The notes beneath the pieces are model-generated. The model saw only the letters and a list, made by a program, of their open reading frames with translations. It was not told the DNA's origin and made no database searches. Position numbers and translations under genes: made by a program. From NCBI RefSeq assembly GCF_023238205.1, contig NZ_CP096659.1, positions 3,515,901 to 3,579,900 on the forward strand: a DNA stretch of 64,000 nucleotides. The letters are read 5' to 3'. Source of the stretch: Halorussus limi (lineage in GTDB: Archaea; Halobacteriota; Halobacteria; Halobacteriales; Haladaptataceae). This document shows positions 7,912 through 16,106 of the stretch, piece by piece (the stretch's first letter is position 1; every line of letters begins with the position of its first letter).

Positions 7912-9111
7912 TCAGTTTCTGAGCGCCTCGACCGCCGGGAGGTCCTCGCCGGTCAGCATGTTGAGCGCCGCGCCGCCGCCGGTGCTGACGTGGTCGAAGC
8001 CGTCGATGTCGAACCGTCGGATGGCCGCGGCGGTGTCGCCGCCGCCGACGACGCTGTACTCGGCGTCCGTGGCGGTCTCGAACAGGTCGCGCGTACCCCG
8101 AGCGAACGTCTCGTTCTCGAAGACTCCCGCCGGGCCGTTGAGGATGACCGCGCCCGAGTCGCGAACGACCTCGCCGTACGCCGAGACGGTCGCGGACCCC
8201 ACGTCCATCGCGGCCTCGCCCTCCCGCGGCGGCAGGTCGTCCACGGCGATTTCGTGACGGTCGCCGTCGCGTTCGACGGCGAGGTCCACCGGGAGGCGGA
8301 TTCGGTCGCCGTACTCCGCGAGCAGGTCGGCCGCGCGGTCGATTTCGTCCCAGTAACCCTGCTCGTAGACGAAGTCGGCGCTGGCGTCGCCGAGGTCGGT
8401 CCCGTCGGCGAGCAGGAACACGTTGGCGACGACGCCGGTCGTCAGCACGGTGTCCGCGAGGCCGCGTTCGAGGACGCTCTCGGCGACCGCCATCGAGTCG
8501 GGGACCTTCGCGCCGCCGACGACGTAGGTCCGTGGTTCGGGCGTGGACTCGATGTCTCCCAGCACGTCGAGTTCCGCCTCCATCACCCGACCTGCGTAGC
8601 TCGGAATCCGGGTCGGGAAGCCGACGATGGAGGGTTGCGAGCGGTGGGCCGCGGCGAAGGCGTCGTTGACGTAGGCGTCCAAGACGGGCGCGAGTTTGTC
8701 CACGAGTTCGGTCTCTCCGGCGCGGTCGGCGGGAAACTCCATGTACTCCTCGCTGTAGAATCGGGTGTTCTCCAGCACGACCGCTTCGCCGTCGTCCAGA
8801 CTCTCGACCGCGCGGCGGGCCTCCCCCGAGAAGGTGCCGTCGGCGTACCCCACCGGCGCGTCGAGCAGTTCGTCGAGTCGGTCGGCGTGCGGGCGGAGGT
8901 CCCTGAACTCGTCACCGCCCGGACGGCCCTGATGGGCGAGGACGGCCACCCGACCGTCGCGTTCGAGCAGTTCCGAGAGGGTCTCGACGTGAGCGCGGAG
9001 GCGGGCGTCGTCGGCGAGCGCGCCCTCGTCGGTCAGGGGGCTGTTGATGTCGATACGCACTCCCAGCGTTGTCCCTTGGACGGCGAGGTCGTCCAGGGTC
9101 TCTATCGCCAT
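7912..9111 (-). CDS. pgk: Phosphoglycerate kinase
   Basis: Catalyses 1,3-bisphosphoglycerate + ADP to 3-phosphoglycerate + ATP in the lower glycolytic/gluconeogenic pathway; cytoplasmic. At 399 residues it has the normal length. Visible family motifs are the N-domain RIDINSPL near the start, LAHQGRPGGDEF, ENTRFYSEEY and YVNDAFAAAHRSQPSIVGF, and in the C-domain ILNGPAGVFEN, SVVGGGDTAAAI and HVSTGGGAALNML. It heads a two-gene unit with the GNAT gene. Its promoter region (9112-9284) is shared divergently with the binding-protein gene. Confidence 0.96.
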   Translation of the reverse strand: MAIETLDDLAVQGTTLGVRIDINSPLTDEGALADDARLRAHVETLSELLERDGRVAVLAHQGRPGGDEFRDLRPHADRLDELLDAPVGYADGTFSGEARRAVESLDDGEAVVLENTRFYSEEYMEFPADRAGETELVDKLAPVLDAYVNDAFAAAHRSQPSIVGFPTRIPSYAGRVMEAELDVLGDIESTPEPRTYVVGGAKVPDSMAVAESVLERGLADTVLTTGVVANVFLLADGTDLGDASADFVYEQGYWDEIDRAADLLAEYGDRIRLPVDLAVERDGDRHEIAVDDLPPREGEAAMDVGSATVSAYGEVVRDSGAVILNGPAGVFENETFARGTRDLFETATDAEYSVVGGGDTAAAIRRFDIDGFDHVSTGGGAALNMLTGEDLPAVEALRN

Positions 9112-9238
9112 GTACGTCTGTCCGACAGCGGGAGGGAAATATGTGTCGGGCTGATTGACAAATAAAAATTCGATTCCGAGTGAACTTTCCGGAGCGGGGC
9201 GTTGGGTTCGCAGTCGCGAAGGTGTGAGTTAGGTCCAC

Positions 9239-9259
9239 AGTTTGCAAACTTTTTTATAC
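9239..9259 (+). promoter_or_regulatory. Palindrome plus TATA box before first binding-protein gene
   Basis: AGTTTGCAAACT (9239-9250) is a perfect 12-base palindrome running straight into a T-rich TATA-like element (TTTTTTATACC, to 9259) about 30 bases before the start at 9285. A protein bound there would cover the BRE/TATA region, so it is a candidate operator for the transporter's binding protein. Confidence 0.45.
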
Positions 9260-9284
9260 CCCGTCTGAGACGTATTGGTAGACT

Positions 9285-10565
9285 ATGACAGGCATGGAGA
9301 AGTCGCGGCGCGCGTATCTGAAGACGACTGGTGCGGTCGCCGGGGCCGGACTCACGGGTCTCTCGGGATGCATCGGAAGCATCTCCGGCGGCGGCAGCGG
9401 CGGTGGGGGCGGCGAACCCATCCAGATGGGCTCGATACTGCCGATTACGGGGTCGCTGAGTCCCTACGGGCAAGGGATGCAGGACGCGGTGAATCTCGCG
9501 AAGAAGCACATCAACGACGCGGGCGGACCGCTCGGTCGGACGGTGAAGGTCACGAACAAGGACAGCGAGACGAAACCGAGCAAAGCCTCTCAGAAGTACA
9601 AATCGCTGGTCAACGAGCAGGGCATCGTCGGGTTCGTCGGGGCGGCGTCCAGCGGGGTCTCGGTTCCTCTCGCCAAGAACGTCGCCTCCGACGGCGTGAT
9701 GCAGGTCAGTCACGCGAGTACGACCCCGGCGCTCTCCGGAATCGGGTACAACGACGACGAGAGCGTGAAGTACTTCGGCCGGACCGCCCCGAACGACGGC
9801 CAGCAGGGTCTCGTGATGGGCCGCATCATGAACGAGGACCAGTACATCGGCGCGGACAAGGCGGCGTTCCTCTACGTCAACAACTCCTACGGCAAGGGTC
9901 TGGCCGACAAGGCGAAGGCCGCGTTCGACGGCGAAACCGTCGGGATGGTCCCCTACGACAAGAAGTCGACCGACTACACCTCGACGCTCGACAAACTGTT
10001 CGAGAACGACCCCGACGCCATCGGGTTCGTGGGCTACCCCGGCAACGGGAAGACCATCCTCAAGCAGTGGGACAACGGCGGTTACGGCGGCGAGTGGGTC
10101 CTGAGCGAGGGCCTGAACGACAAGGGGTTCTTCCAGAGCCTGAAATCCATCACCGACGGGATGTACCTCGCCTCGCCGAGTCCCGAGTCCGCGAAGAAGA
10201 GCGCGTCCGCGTTCGAGGAAGGGATGGGCGACCAAGCCGGGACGCTGTTCGCACCCCACGCCTACGACGGTCTGTTCCTGCAAGCGCTCGCCATCCACAA
10301 GGCAGGCGAAGCGACCGGGAAAGCCATCGCCGAGAACATCCGGTCGGTCTCGCGCGAGGGAACGAAGGTGTACGCCGGACAGTTCCAGAAGGCCAAGGAC
10401 CTGCTGGACGACGGCGAAGACATCAACTATCAGGGCGCGTCGAGTCCCGTGGACATGAACAAGTCGCTCGAACCGCTCAACCGATTCGCCATCATGCAGG
10501 TCAAGCAAGGTAAGCGCGAGCAACTGACCTCCATCAAACGGTCGTGGTTCGAGGGGAAACTGTAA
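9285..10565 (+). CDS. ABC transporter substrate-binding lipoprotein, branched-chain amino acid type
   Basis: A 426-residue extracellular binding protein of the type I periplasmic fold (LivJ/LivK-like). The signal is a Tat-lipoprotein signal: SRRAYLK at residues 7-13, a hydrophobic stretch, then lipobox LSGC with Cys as the likely lipidated residue, followed by a Gly/Ser linker. The mature part opens IQMGSILPITGSLSPYG and contains GFVGAASSGVSVPLAKNVA, the usual ligand-binding region. It is about two-thirds identical by eye to the next gene, so the two are a tandem duplication. The matching permease/ATPase operon lies at 12378-17552 on the other strand. Substrate could be branched-chain amino acids, amides or similar. 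Confidence 0.88.
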   Translation: MTGMEKSRRAYLKTTGAVAGAGLTGLSGCIGSISGGGSGGGGGEPIQMGSILPITGSLSPYGQGMQDAVNLAKKHINDAGGPLGRTVKVTNKDSETKPSKASQKYKSLVNEQGIVGFVGAASSGVSVPLAKNVASDGVMQVSHASTTPALSGIGYNDDESVKYFGRTAPNDGQQGLVMGRIMNEDQYIGADKAAFLYVNNSYGKGLADKAKAAFDGETVGMVPYDKKSTDYTSTLDKLFENDPDAIGFVGYPGNGKTILKQWDNGGYGGEWVLSEGLNDKGFFQSLKSITDGMYLASPSPESAKKSASAFEEGMGDQAGTLFAPHAYDGLFLQALAIHKAGEATGKAIAENIRSVSREGTKVYAGQFQKAKDLLDDGEDINYQGASSPVDMNKSLEPLNRFAIMQVKQGKREQLTSIKRSWFEGKL

Positions 10566-10691
10566 CGAATTCGCCGCCATCGCGGTGACTGCTTGCGCTT
10601 TCTTTCGAGGACAAATCGCAGGAACGTCCTGATATTCTTCGTCGCTCACCGGATCCGGTTGAACTATTCCGCCGTACCGTGGGAATCATAC

Positions 10692-10706
10692 ACAATTGTT
10701 TATTGC
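10692..10706 (+). promoter_or_regulatory. Promoter element before second binding-protein gene
   Basis: The 8-base palindrome ACAATTGT (10692-10699) overlaps TTTATTGC (10699-10706), a TATA-like box 30 bases before the ATG at 10732. This supports that ATG over the in-frame upstream start at 10696. It suggests the second binding protein can be expressed independently of the first. Confidence 0.4.
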
Positions 10707-10731
10707 TATCGCGTCGTGTGATACGTCGGAG

Positions 10732-12099
10732 ATGTCAGAGAAATATCGAACGACGCGACGGGTGTATCTAAAGGGCGCGACGGCCGCGGGGGTGGCCGGG
10801 CTGACCGGACTGTCAACCTCGGCGGGTGCCCGGCAGGGCGGTCCCATCCAGATGGGGTCGATTCTCCCCATCACGGGGAACCTGAGCGCCTACGGAAGCG
10901 GGATGCAGAAGGCGGTCAACATCGCCGTGCAGGACGTGAACGACGCCGGCGGGCCGCTGGGTCGGCAGATAAACATGACGAACACCGACAGCCAGACCCA
11001 GCCCTCGCGGGCCATCCAGCAGTACAACACGCTGGTCAACGAGCAGAACATCATCGGGTTCGTCGGGGCGGCGTCCAGCGGAGTCTCGGTTCCGCTGGCT
11101 CAGAACGTCGCGGCCGACCAAGTGATGCAGATGAGCAACGCCAGCACGTCACCCGCGCTGTCGGAAATCGGCTACGCCGAGGGCAGCAACGTCAAGTACT
11201 TCGGCCGGACCGCCCCGAACGACGCCCAGCAGGGCATCGTGATGGGCCGCATCCTCAGCGACGACAAGTACATCGGCGCGGACAAGGCGGCGTTCCTCTT
11301 CGTGGACAACCCCTACGGGCAGGGTCTGGCGGAGCGCGCCCGCGAGCAGTTCCAAGGCGAGACGGTCGGGATGGTCGGTTACAGCCAGCGGGCCAGCGAC
11401 TACACCTCGACGCTCGACCAGTTGTTCAGCAACAACCCCGACGCCATCGGGTTCATCGGCTACCCCGGCAACGGTCGAACCATCCTAAACCAGTGGAACA
11501 ACGGCGGCTACGGCGGCGAGTGGGTCCTCAGCGAGGGACTGAACTCCTCGGAGTTCCTGAGTAGCCTCAGCAACATCACGTCGGGGATGTATCTGGCGTC
11601 GCCCGACCCCGAGCAGACGCCGGGCCGGACCACGTTCGAGCAGAAGATGGGCGACCAAGCCGGGACGCTGTTCGCGCCCCACGCCTACGACTGCCTGTTC
11701 TTGGAGGCACTCGCCATCCAAGCCGCCGGAGAGGCGTCGGGGACCGCCATCGCCGAGAACATCCGGTCGGTCTCGCGGCCCGAAGAAGGTGCAAGCCAGC
11801 AGACCGCCACGACCACCGGCGGGGGTGGCGGCGGTGGCGGTGGCCAGCAGGCCAACGTCGTGACTGTCGGCGAGTTCCAGAAGGCCAAGGACTTGCTCTC
11901 GAACGGCGAGGACATCAACTATCAGGGCGCGTCGAGTCCCGTCAACCTCAACGAGTCGCTCGAACCGCTCAACCAGTTCGCCATCCTGCAGGTGCAGGGC
12001 GACGGGTCGACTAAGGTGCTGGAGACGATTCCCCGGAGCTTTTTCAAAGGGAAACTGGGCGTCGGTGGCGGTACGACTACCACGACGACGCAGGGATAA
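10732..12099 (+). CDS. Second ABC substrate-binding protein, paralogue without a lipobox
   Basis: A 455-residue paralogue of the preceding protein; long segments such as FGRTAPND, YLASP and INYQGASSPV are shared. It has a Tat signal (TTRRVYLKG) but the lipobox cysteine is missing (TGLSTSAGARQGG), so it may be cleaved and released or held by its signal helix. Relative to its neighbour it has a Gly/Gln/Thr-rich insertion in the C-terminal lobe (about residue 360-380, with nine consecutive Gly) and a Gly/Thr-rich tail. These simple-sequence additions, and the change in anchoring, set it apart. It probably serves the same LivHMGF permease. Confidence 0.85.
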   Translation: MSEKYRTTRRVYLKGATAAGVAGLTGLSTSAGARQGGPIQMGSILPITGNLSAYGSGMQKAVNIAVQDVNDAGGPLGRQINMTNTDSQTQPSRAIQQYNTLVNEQNIIGFVGAASSGVSVPLAQNVAADQVMQMSNASTSPALSEIGYAEGSNVKYFGRTAPNDAQQGIVMGRILSDDKYIGADKAAFLFVDNPYGQGLAERAREQFQGETVGMVGYSQRASDYTSTLDQLFSNNPDAIGFIGYPGNGRTILNQWNNGGYGGEWVLSEGLNSSEFLSSLSNITSGMYLASPDPEQTPGRTTFEQKMGDQAGTLFAPHAYDCLFLEALAIQAAGEASGTAIAENIRSVSRPEEGASQQTATTTGGGGGGGGGQQANVVTVGEFQKAKDLLSNGEDINYQGASSPVNLNESLEPLNQFAILQVQGDGSTKVLETIPRSFFKGKLGVGGGTTTTTTQG

Positions 12100-12377
12100 A
12101 GCCGCGACGCCGGACAGTCGGCCCGCGACGTCAAATTTTTCGACGCTCGGCCGAGGGGAGCGACGGGTCAGCAGGCGAAATTTTACGTCCGGTGAGGTGA
12201 CCAACCCCGACCGGACGCTTCGCGCGGTTCCGGACGAGTCAGTGGGCCCATCCCGGGACTGCCAGTCCGACTAACCTGAGAGAGGGCTGAGCCATACCGC
12301 CAGGGCCGTATCCGAAGGTGAGGACGTGTCGCCGATTTCGAGGCGGAACGCCGGAACCGCGGTCGAGAAGAGGGTCG

Positions 12378-13127
12378 CTAGTCGTCGGTCGCGGCCTCGC
12401 CGGTATCGCCGCCGCCACCGCCGCCGCCGCCGAGGTAGAGTTCCGTGACCTCGTCGTTGTCGAGCAGGGCGTCACCGGTGTCCTCGAACCGGTTCTCGCC
12501 CATCTCCAGCACGTACCCCCGGTCGGAGTTCCGGAGCGCCTTCCGGGCGTTCTGCTCGACCATCAGGATGGCCGTCCCCGACTCGTTTATCTCGATTATC
12601 TTCTCGAACACCTCGTCTACGAGGTCAGGCGCGAGGCCCGCCGAGGGTTCGTCGACCAGCATCAGGTCCGGGTCCACCATCAGGCCGCGACCCATCGCGA
12701 GCATCTGCTGTTGGCCGCCGGACATGGTGCCGGCCTTCTGGTTCTGGCGCTCCTCCAGAATCGGGAAGCGGTCGAACACCTCCTGCAGGGCGCCTTCGGG
12801 CATCGAGTCGAGGATGTACGCGCCCATCTCCAAGTTCTCGCGCACGGTGAGGTTCGGGAAGACGTTGTCCACCTGCGGGACGTAGCACATCCCCTCGCGG
12901 GTGATTTCGTCCGGTCGGAGGTCGGTGATAGGCGCACCGTCGAACGTGACCGACCCGTCCCAGCACTCGATGAGACCGAACACCGCCTTCATGAACGTGG
13001 ACTTCCCGGCGCCGTTCGGGCCGATGATGCAGACGATTTCGTCGTCGCTCACGTCCATCGAGACGCCGTGGAGAATCTGGGCGTCGCCGTAGCCCGAGAC
13101 GATGTCGCGGGCTTCGAGGAGTGCCAT
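12378..13127 (-). CDS. livF: Branched-chain amino acid-type ABC transporter ATPase LivF
   Basis: A 249-residue cytoplasmic ATPase subunit. Walker A is GPNGAGKS (36-43), Q-loop glutamine at 85 (YVPQVDN), signature MSGGQ (135-139), Walker B LMLVDEP (155-161). The switch position reads VEQNA, with Gln in place of His as is usual for LivF. The C-terminus has eight consecutive Gly residues and an acidic tail, probably disordered. It is the last gene of the livHMGF operon, 3 bases after livG. Confidence 0.93.
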   Translation of the reverse strand: MALLEARDIVSGYGDAQILHGVSMDVSDDEIVCIIGPNGAGKSTFMKAVFGLIECWDGSVTFDGAPITDLRPDEITREGMCYVPQVDNVFPNLTVRENLEMGAYILDSMPEGALQEVFDRFPILEERQNQKAGTMSGGQQQMLAMGRGLMVDPDLMLVDEPSAGLAPDLVDEVFEKIIEINESGTAILMVEQNARKALRNSDRGYVLEMGENRFEDTGDALLDNDEVTELYLGGGGGGGGDTGEAATDD

Positions 13128-13130
13128 CGA

Positions 13131-14135
13131 TTATCCCCCCAAGTAGGCGTCCACAACTCGTTGGTCGTTCTGTACCTCCTCGGGCGTGCCTTGCATCAGC
13201 TTCTTTCCTTGGTCCATGACGATGATGGTGTCCGAGAGGTTCATGATGACCTCCATGTCGTGTTCGACGATGCAGAACGTGTAGCCCTGCTCGCGCAGAC
13301 TCTCGATTCGCTCCAGCAACTTCTCGGTCAGCGCGGGGTTGACCCCGGCGACCGGTTCGTCCAGCAGGATGAGGTCGGGGTCGGTCATCAGCACCCGACC
13401 CAGTTCCAGCAGTTTGCGCTGGCCGCCGGAGAGGTTGCCAGCGTACTCGTTGGTGAGGTGGTCGATTTCGAGGAACTCCAGCATCTCGACCGCGCGCTCG
13501 CGCACGTCGTTCTCCTCCTCGGCCACCGCGCCGCGCCGGAACCACGCGTTGGTCAGGCGCTCGCCGCGCTGGTCTTGGGGCGCGAGCATCAGGTTCTCTA
13601 GCACGGTGAGTCCCTGTAGCTCGCGGGTCAACTGGAACGTCCGGGACAGACCCGCCTGCGAGACCCGGAACGGGCGCTGGTGCTTCACGTCGAGGTAGTC
13701 GTTCTTGACCTTCTCCTCGGCCTGATAGACGCCGGCACCTAGTCCCGCGCCGACGACCGCCGCGGCGCCGAGTCCGAGCGTCGAGACCCCGGCGGCCGCG
13801 GCGGTCGCGAGACCGACGCCGCCGAAGGTCATCCCTGACGCGCCCATCCAGATTCCCTGCTCGGTGTCGCTCGGCCGCATGATGTCCTGCAGGTCGGTTC
13901 CGCGGTACCGGACCTCGCCGCCGTCGGGTTCGTAGAACCCGCTGATGAGGTTGAACGTCGTCGTCTTCCCGGCCCCGTTCGGGCCGATGAGACCGGTGAC
14001 GGTCCCCTCCTCGACCTCGAACGTCGCGCCGTCCACGGCGGTGATGCCGCCGAACGTCTTGCGTAGGCCTTCGACTTCCAGTATCGATTCGCCGGTTCCG
14101 TGGGTCTCGCGTTCGGATTCGACTGTCTCGCTCAT
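13131..14135 (-). CDS. livG: ABC transporter ATPase LivG with a hydrophobic insertion
   Basis: A 334-residue ATPase, about 75 longer than the usual 255-260. Walker A GPNGAGKTT (51-59), Q-loop Q168 (RTFQLTREL), signature LSGGQ (235-239), Walker B LILLDEP (255-261) and switch His292 are all intact. Between Walker A and the Q-loop, residues about 85-150 form an insertion. Its core (97-136) is Gly/Ala-rich and hydrophobic enough for one or two short membrane or glycine-zipper helices, followed by a charged stretch. The gene overlaps livM by 4 bases (ATGA). The insert is the odd feature; the catalytic parts look normal. Confidence 0.92.
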   Translation of the reverse strand: MSETVESERETHGTGESILEVEGLRKTFGGITAVDGATFEVEEGTVTGLIGPNGAGKTTTFNLISGFYEPDGGEVRYRGTDLQDIMRPSDTEQGIWMGASGMTFGGVGLATAAAAGVSTLGLGAAAVVGAGLGAGVYQAEEKVKNDYLDVKHQRPFRVSQAGLSRTFQLTRELQGLTVLENLMLAPQDQRGERLTNAWFRRGAVAEEENDVRERAVEMLEFLEIDHLTNEYAGNLSGGQRKLLELGRVLMTDPDLILLDEPVAGVNPALTEKLLERIESLREQGYTFCIVEHDMEVIMNLSDTIIVMDQGKKLMQGTPEEVQNDQRVVDAYLGG

Positions 14136-16105
14136 TCTTCGGTCACCTCAGCGACGGTTCGTTGCTCGCCCCACAGCCCTTCGGGGCGGTAGTAGAGGAT
14201 GACGATGAGTAGCGCCCCGATGAACGCCAACCGGAGCGCCTGCACCGACGAGCGCGCCGCCGTCGGGAAGAACGCCGCGATGTCGGCGGTGGCCTTCTGG
14301 AACGCCCAGTAGATGGTTGCACCCAGAATCATCCCCTTGTTGTTGGCGGTCCCGCCGATGATGAGCGCGAGGAACGCGATGAACGTCACCCGCGGCGCGA
14401 ACATCGTGTGGACCAGACTCTGGAAGTAGATGGCGGTCAGGCCGCCGGCGAACCCGGCGAGCGCCGACCCGAGCATCATGCTCTGGACCTTGTAGGCGAA
14501 GGTGTTCTTCCCGAGCGACGTCGCCACGTCCTCGTCCTCGCGGATGGACTTCAACACCCGGCCGAACGGCGACTCGACCGTTATCTCCGCGAGGTAGTAC
14601 AGCATCCCGAGCGACGCCAGCGTCAGCACCAGCAGGAACCGCGAGTAGTCGAACGCCGCGGTTCCGGCCTGAAACTTCAACAGCCACAGCAGGTTCTGGA
14701 CGGTGTTGTCCACGACGGCGCCCGCGCCCGCGCGCTGGAACGGAACGATGTTGGCCATCACGAAGTACCGGATGACGAACAGCCAGATGGCGCCGACCCC
14801 GACGATGCGGACGAACTCGACGCCCGACCCGAACCGACTCCAGTTCGACCCGAGGTAGTAGACGCCGTAGAGGAACGCGACGAGCATCCCCATCGTCACG
14901 AACAGGCCGAAGCTGCTCATCGCGTCGCCCGACCCGCCGCCCAACACGATGAGCGGTACGAAACACGCGACGAACACGACCGCGAGGGCGAGCGCGACGC
15001 CGAAGTCGCGCCCGGAGAGGTCGCTGTACCGGCGGACGACCGCGACCGCGCCGAAGACCCACGTAAACAGCGAAATCGCCGCGAGGAAGACGAACGCGAC
15101 CGTCGGCGAGTCGCCCGCGACCAGCGCGGCCCCGAAGGCGACCGCCGCGGTGACGGCACCGGCCGCCGGCGCGTAGCGGCGGTTCGCACCGTAGAACCCC
15201 GCTGTGACGGCCGCGAAGACCACGACGCCGAACAGCCAGTCGAGGTTCACGCCGAGGAGCGTCCACCACTCGAAGGCCTGCCACGCGACGCCTCCGGCCG
15301 CCAGACCGAAGAGCGCGCCGCCGCCGAGCAGGAGTCGCTGTTCGGACGCGCCGGTCTCCGTGCGCGAGCGGCGGGCGGCGACGTAGCCGACCCCGAGCGT
15401 CGTCAGCGCGAGCAGGCCGTCCACGACCCACCCGCCGACGCCCGGCGTGCCCGATATCGTCCGGCCCGCGGCGACGCCGCCGTCGGAACGCGGTCCCGAC
15501 GAGGCGGGCGACCCGTCGGCACGCTCGCCGCCGTCGGCCTTGGCTTCGACGCCCTCGGCCGCGAGTTCCGAGTCGCGCTCGGTGCCGACCTGCGCGAGCA
15601 GGTAGGTCGCCACCGTCCAGAGGACGAGGACGACGAATCCGAGGAGCGCGGCCGCCTGAAGCGTGTCGGCCGGGAGCGGGAAGTGGTCGCGGAACGGCTG
15701 GCTGAACCCCCGGAGCGACCCGGGACCGTTCGCCAGCCAGCCCTCCGACTGGACGACGCGCTTCAGGATGACCGAGATGCCCAGCACCGCGATGGCGAGG
15801 TAGTCCTCCCGGAGACGTATCGCCGGGAGCGCGACCAGCATCCCGAGCAGTCCGGCGACCAGCGTCCCGACCGCGATGGCCGGGAGCCACGGCCAGTTCC
15901 ACCCCAGAATGTACGTGGTGAACTGCTGTTCGCTGGCGGGCGGTAAGACCAGCAACGCGGTGACGTACGCACCGACCAGATAGAACGCCACGTGTCCGAT
16001 GTCGAGCAGGCCGGTGTAGCCGAACTTGATGTTCAGTCCGAGGGCGAGTATCGCGTAGATGCCCACGATGATGCCGAGCGAGACGAGGCTGGATGACAGT
16101 GCCAT
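14132..16105 (-). CDS. livM: Enlarged ABC permease LivM
   Basis: A 657-residue membrane permease; bacterial LivM is usually 300-450 residues. The family N-terminal part (NIKFGYTGLLDIGHVAFYLVGAY, then LREDYLAIAVLGISVILKRV, to about residue 170) and C-terminal part (from about 490, with the coupling loop FGRVLKSIREDEDVATSLGKN at 514-534 and IIGGTANNKGMILGA) are well kept. Between them lies about 310 residues of extra sequence: an acidic soluble loop (173-220) and about eight more hydrophobic segments. The start MALSSSLVS at 16105 is one base from the livH stop; longer upstream in-frame starts would overlap livH and read as non-coding sequence. Confidence 0.9.
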   Translation of the reverse strand: MALSSSLVSLGIIVGIYAILALGLNIKFGYTGLLDIGHVAFYLVGAYVTALLVLPPASEQQFTTYILGWNWPWLPAIAVGTLVAGLLGMLVALPAIRLREDYLAIAVLGISVILKRVVQSEGWLANGPGSLRGFSQPFRDHFPLPADTLQAAALLGFVVLVLWTVATYLLAQVGTERDSELAAEGVEAKADGGERADGSPASSGPRSDGGVAAGRTISGTPGVGGWVVDGLLALTTLGVGYVAARRSRTETGASEQRLLLGGGALFGLAAGGVAWQAFEWWTLLGVNLDWLFGVVVFAAVTAGFYGANRRYAPAAGAVTAAVAFGAALVAGDSPTVAFVFLAAISLFTWVFGAVAVVRRYSDLSGRDFGVALALAVVFVACFVPLIVLGGGSGDAMSSFGLFVTMGMLVAFLYGVYYLGSNWSRFGSGVEFVRIVGVGAIWLFVIRYFVMANIVPFQRAGAGAVVDNTVQNLLWLLKFQAGTAAFDYSRFLLVLTLASLGMLYYLAEITVESPFGRVLKSIREDEDVATSLGKNTFAYKVQSMMLGSALAGFAGGLTAIYFQSLVHTMFAPRVTFIAFLALIIGGTANNKGMILGATIYWAFQKATADIAAFFPTAARSSVQALRLAFIGALLIVILYYRPEGLWGEQRTVAEVTEE

Positions 16106-16106
16106 G

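Noticed and set aside
11817..11848. GGN-rich tract as a mobile or regulatory repeat
   Set aside because: It encodes an in-frame polyglycine linker in the binding protein; it is noted only as a possible length-variable tract.
14408..15946. A 512-residue plus-strand frame opposite livM
   Set aside because: Its composition (runs of Arg, Glu, His, Gln) mirrors the antisense of membrane codons, and LivM on the other strand is supported at both ends by family motifs.
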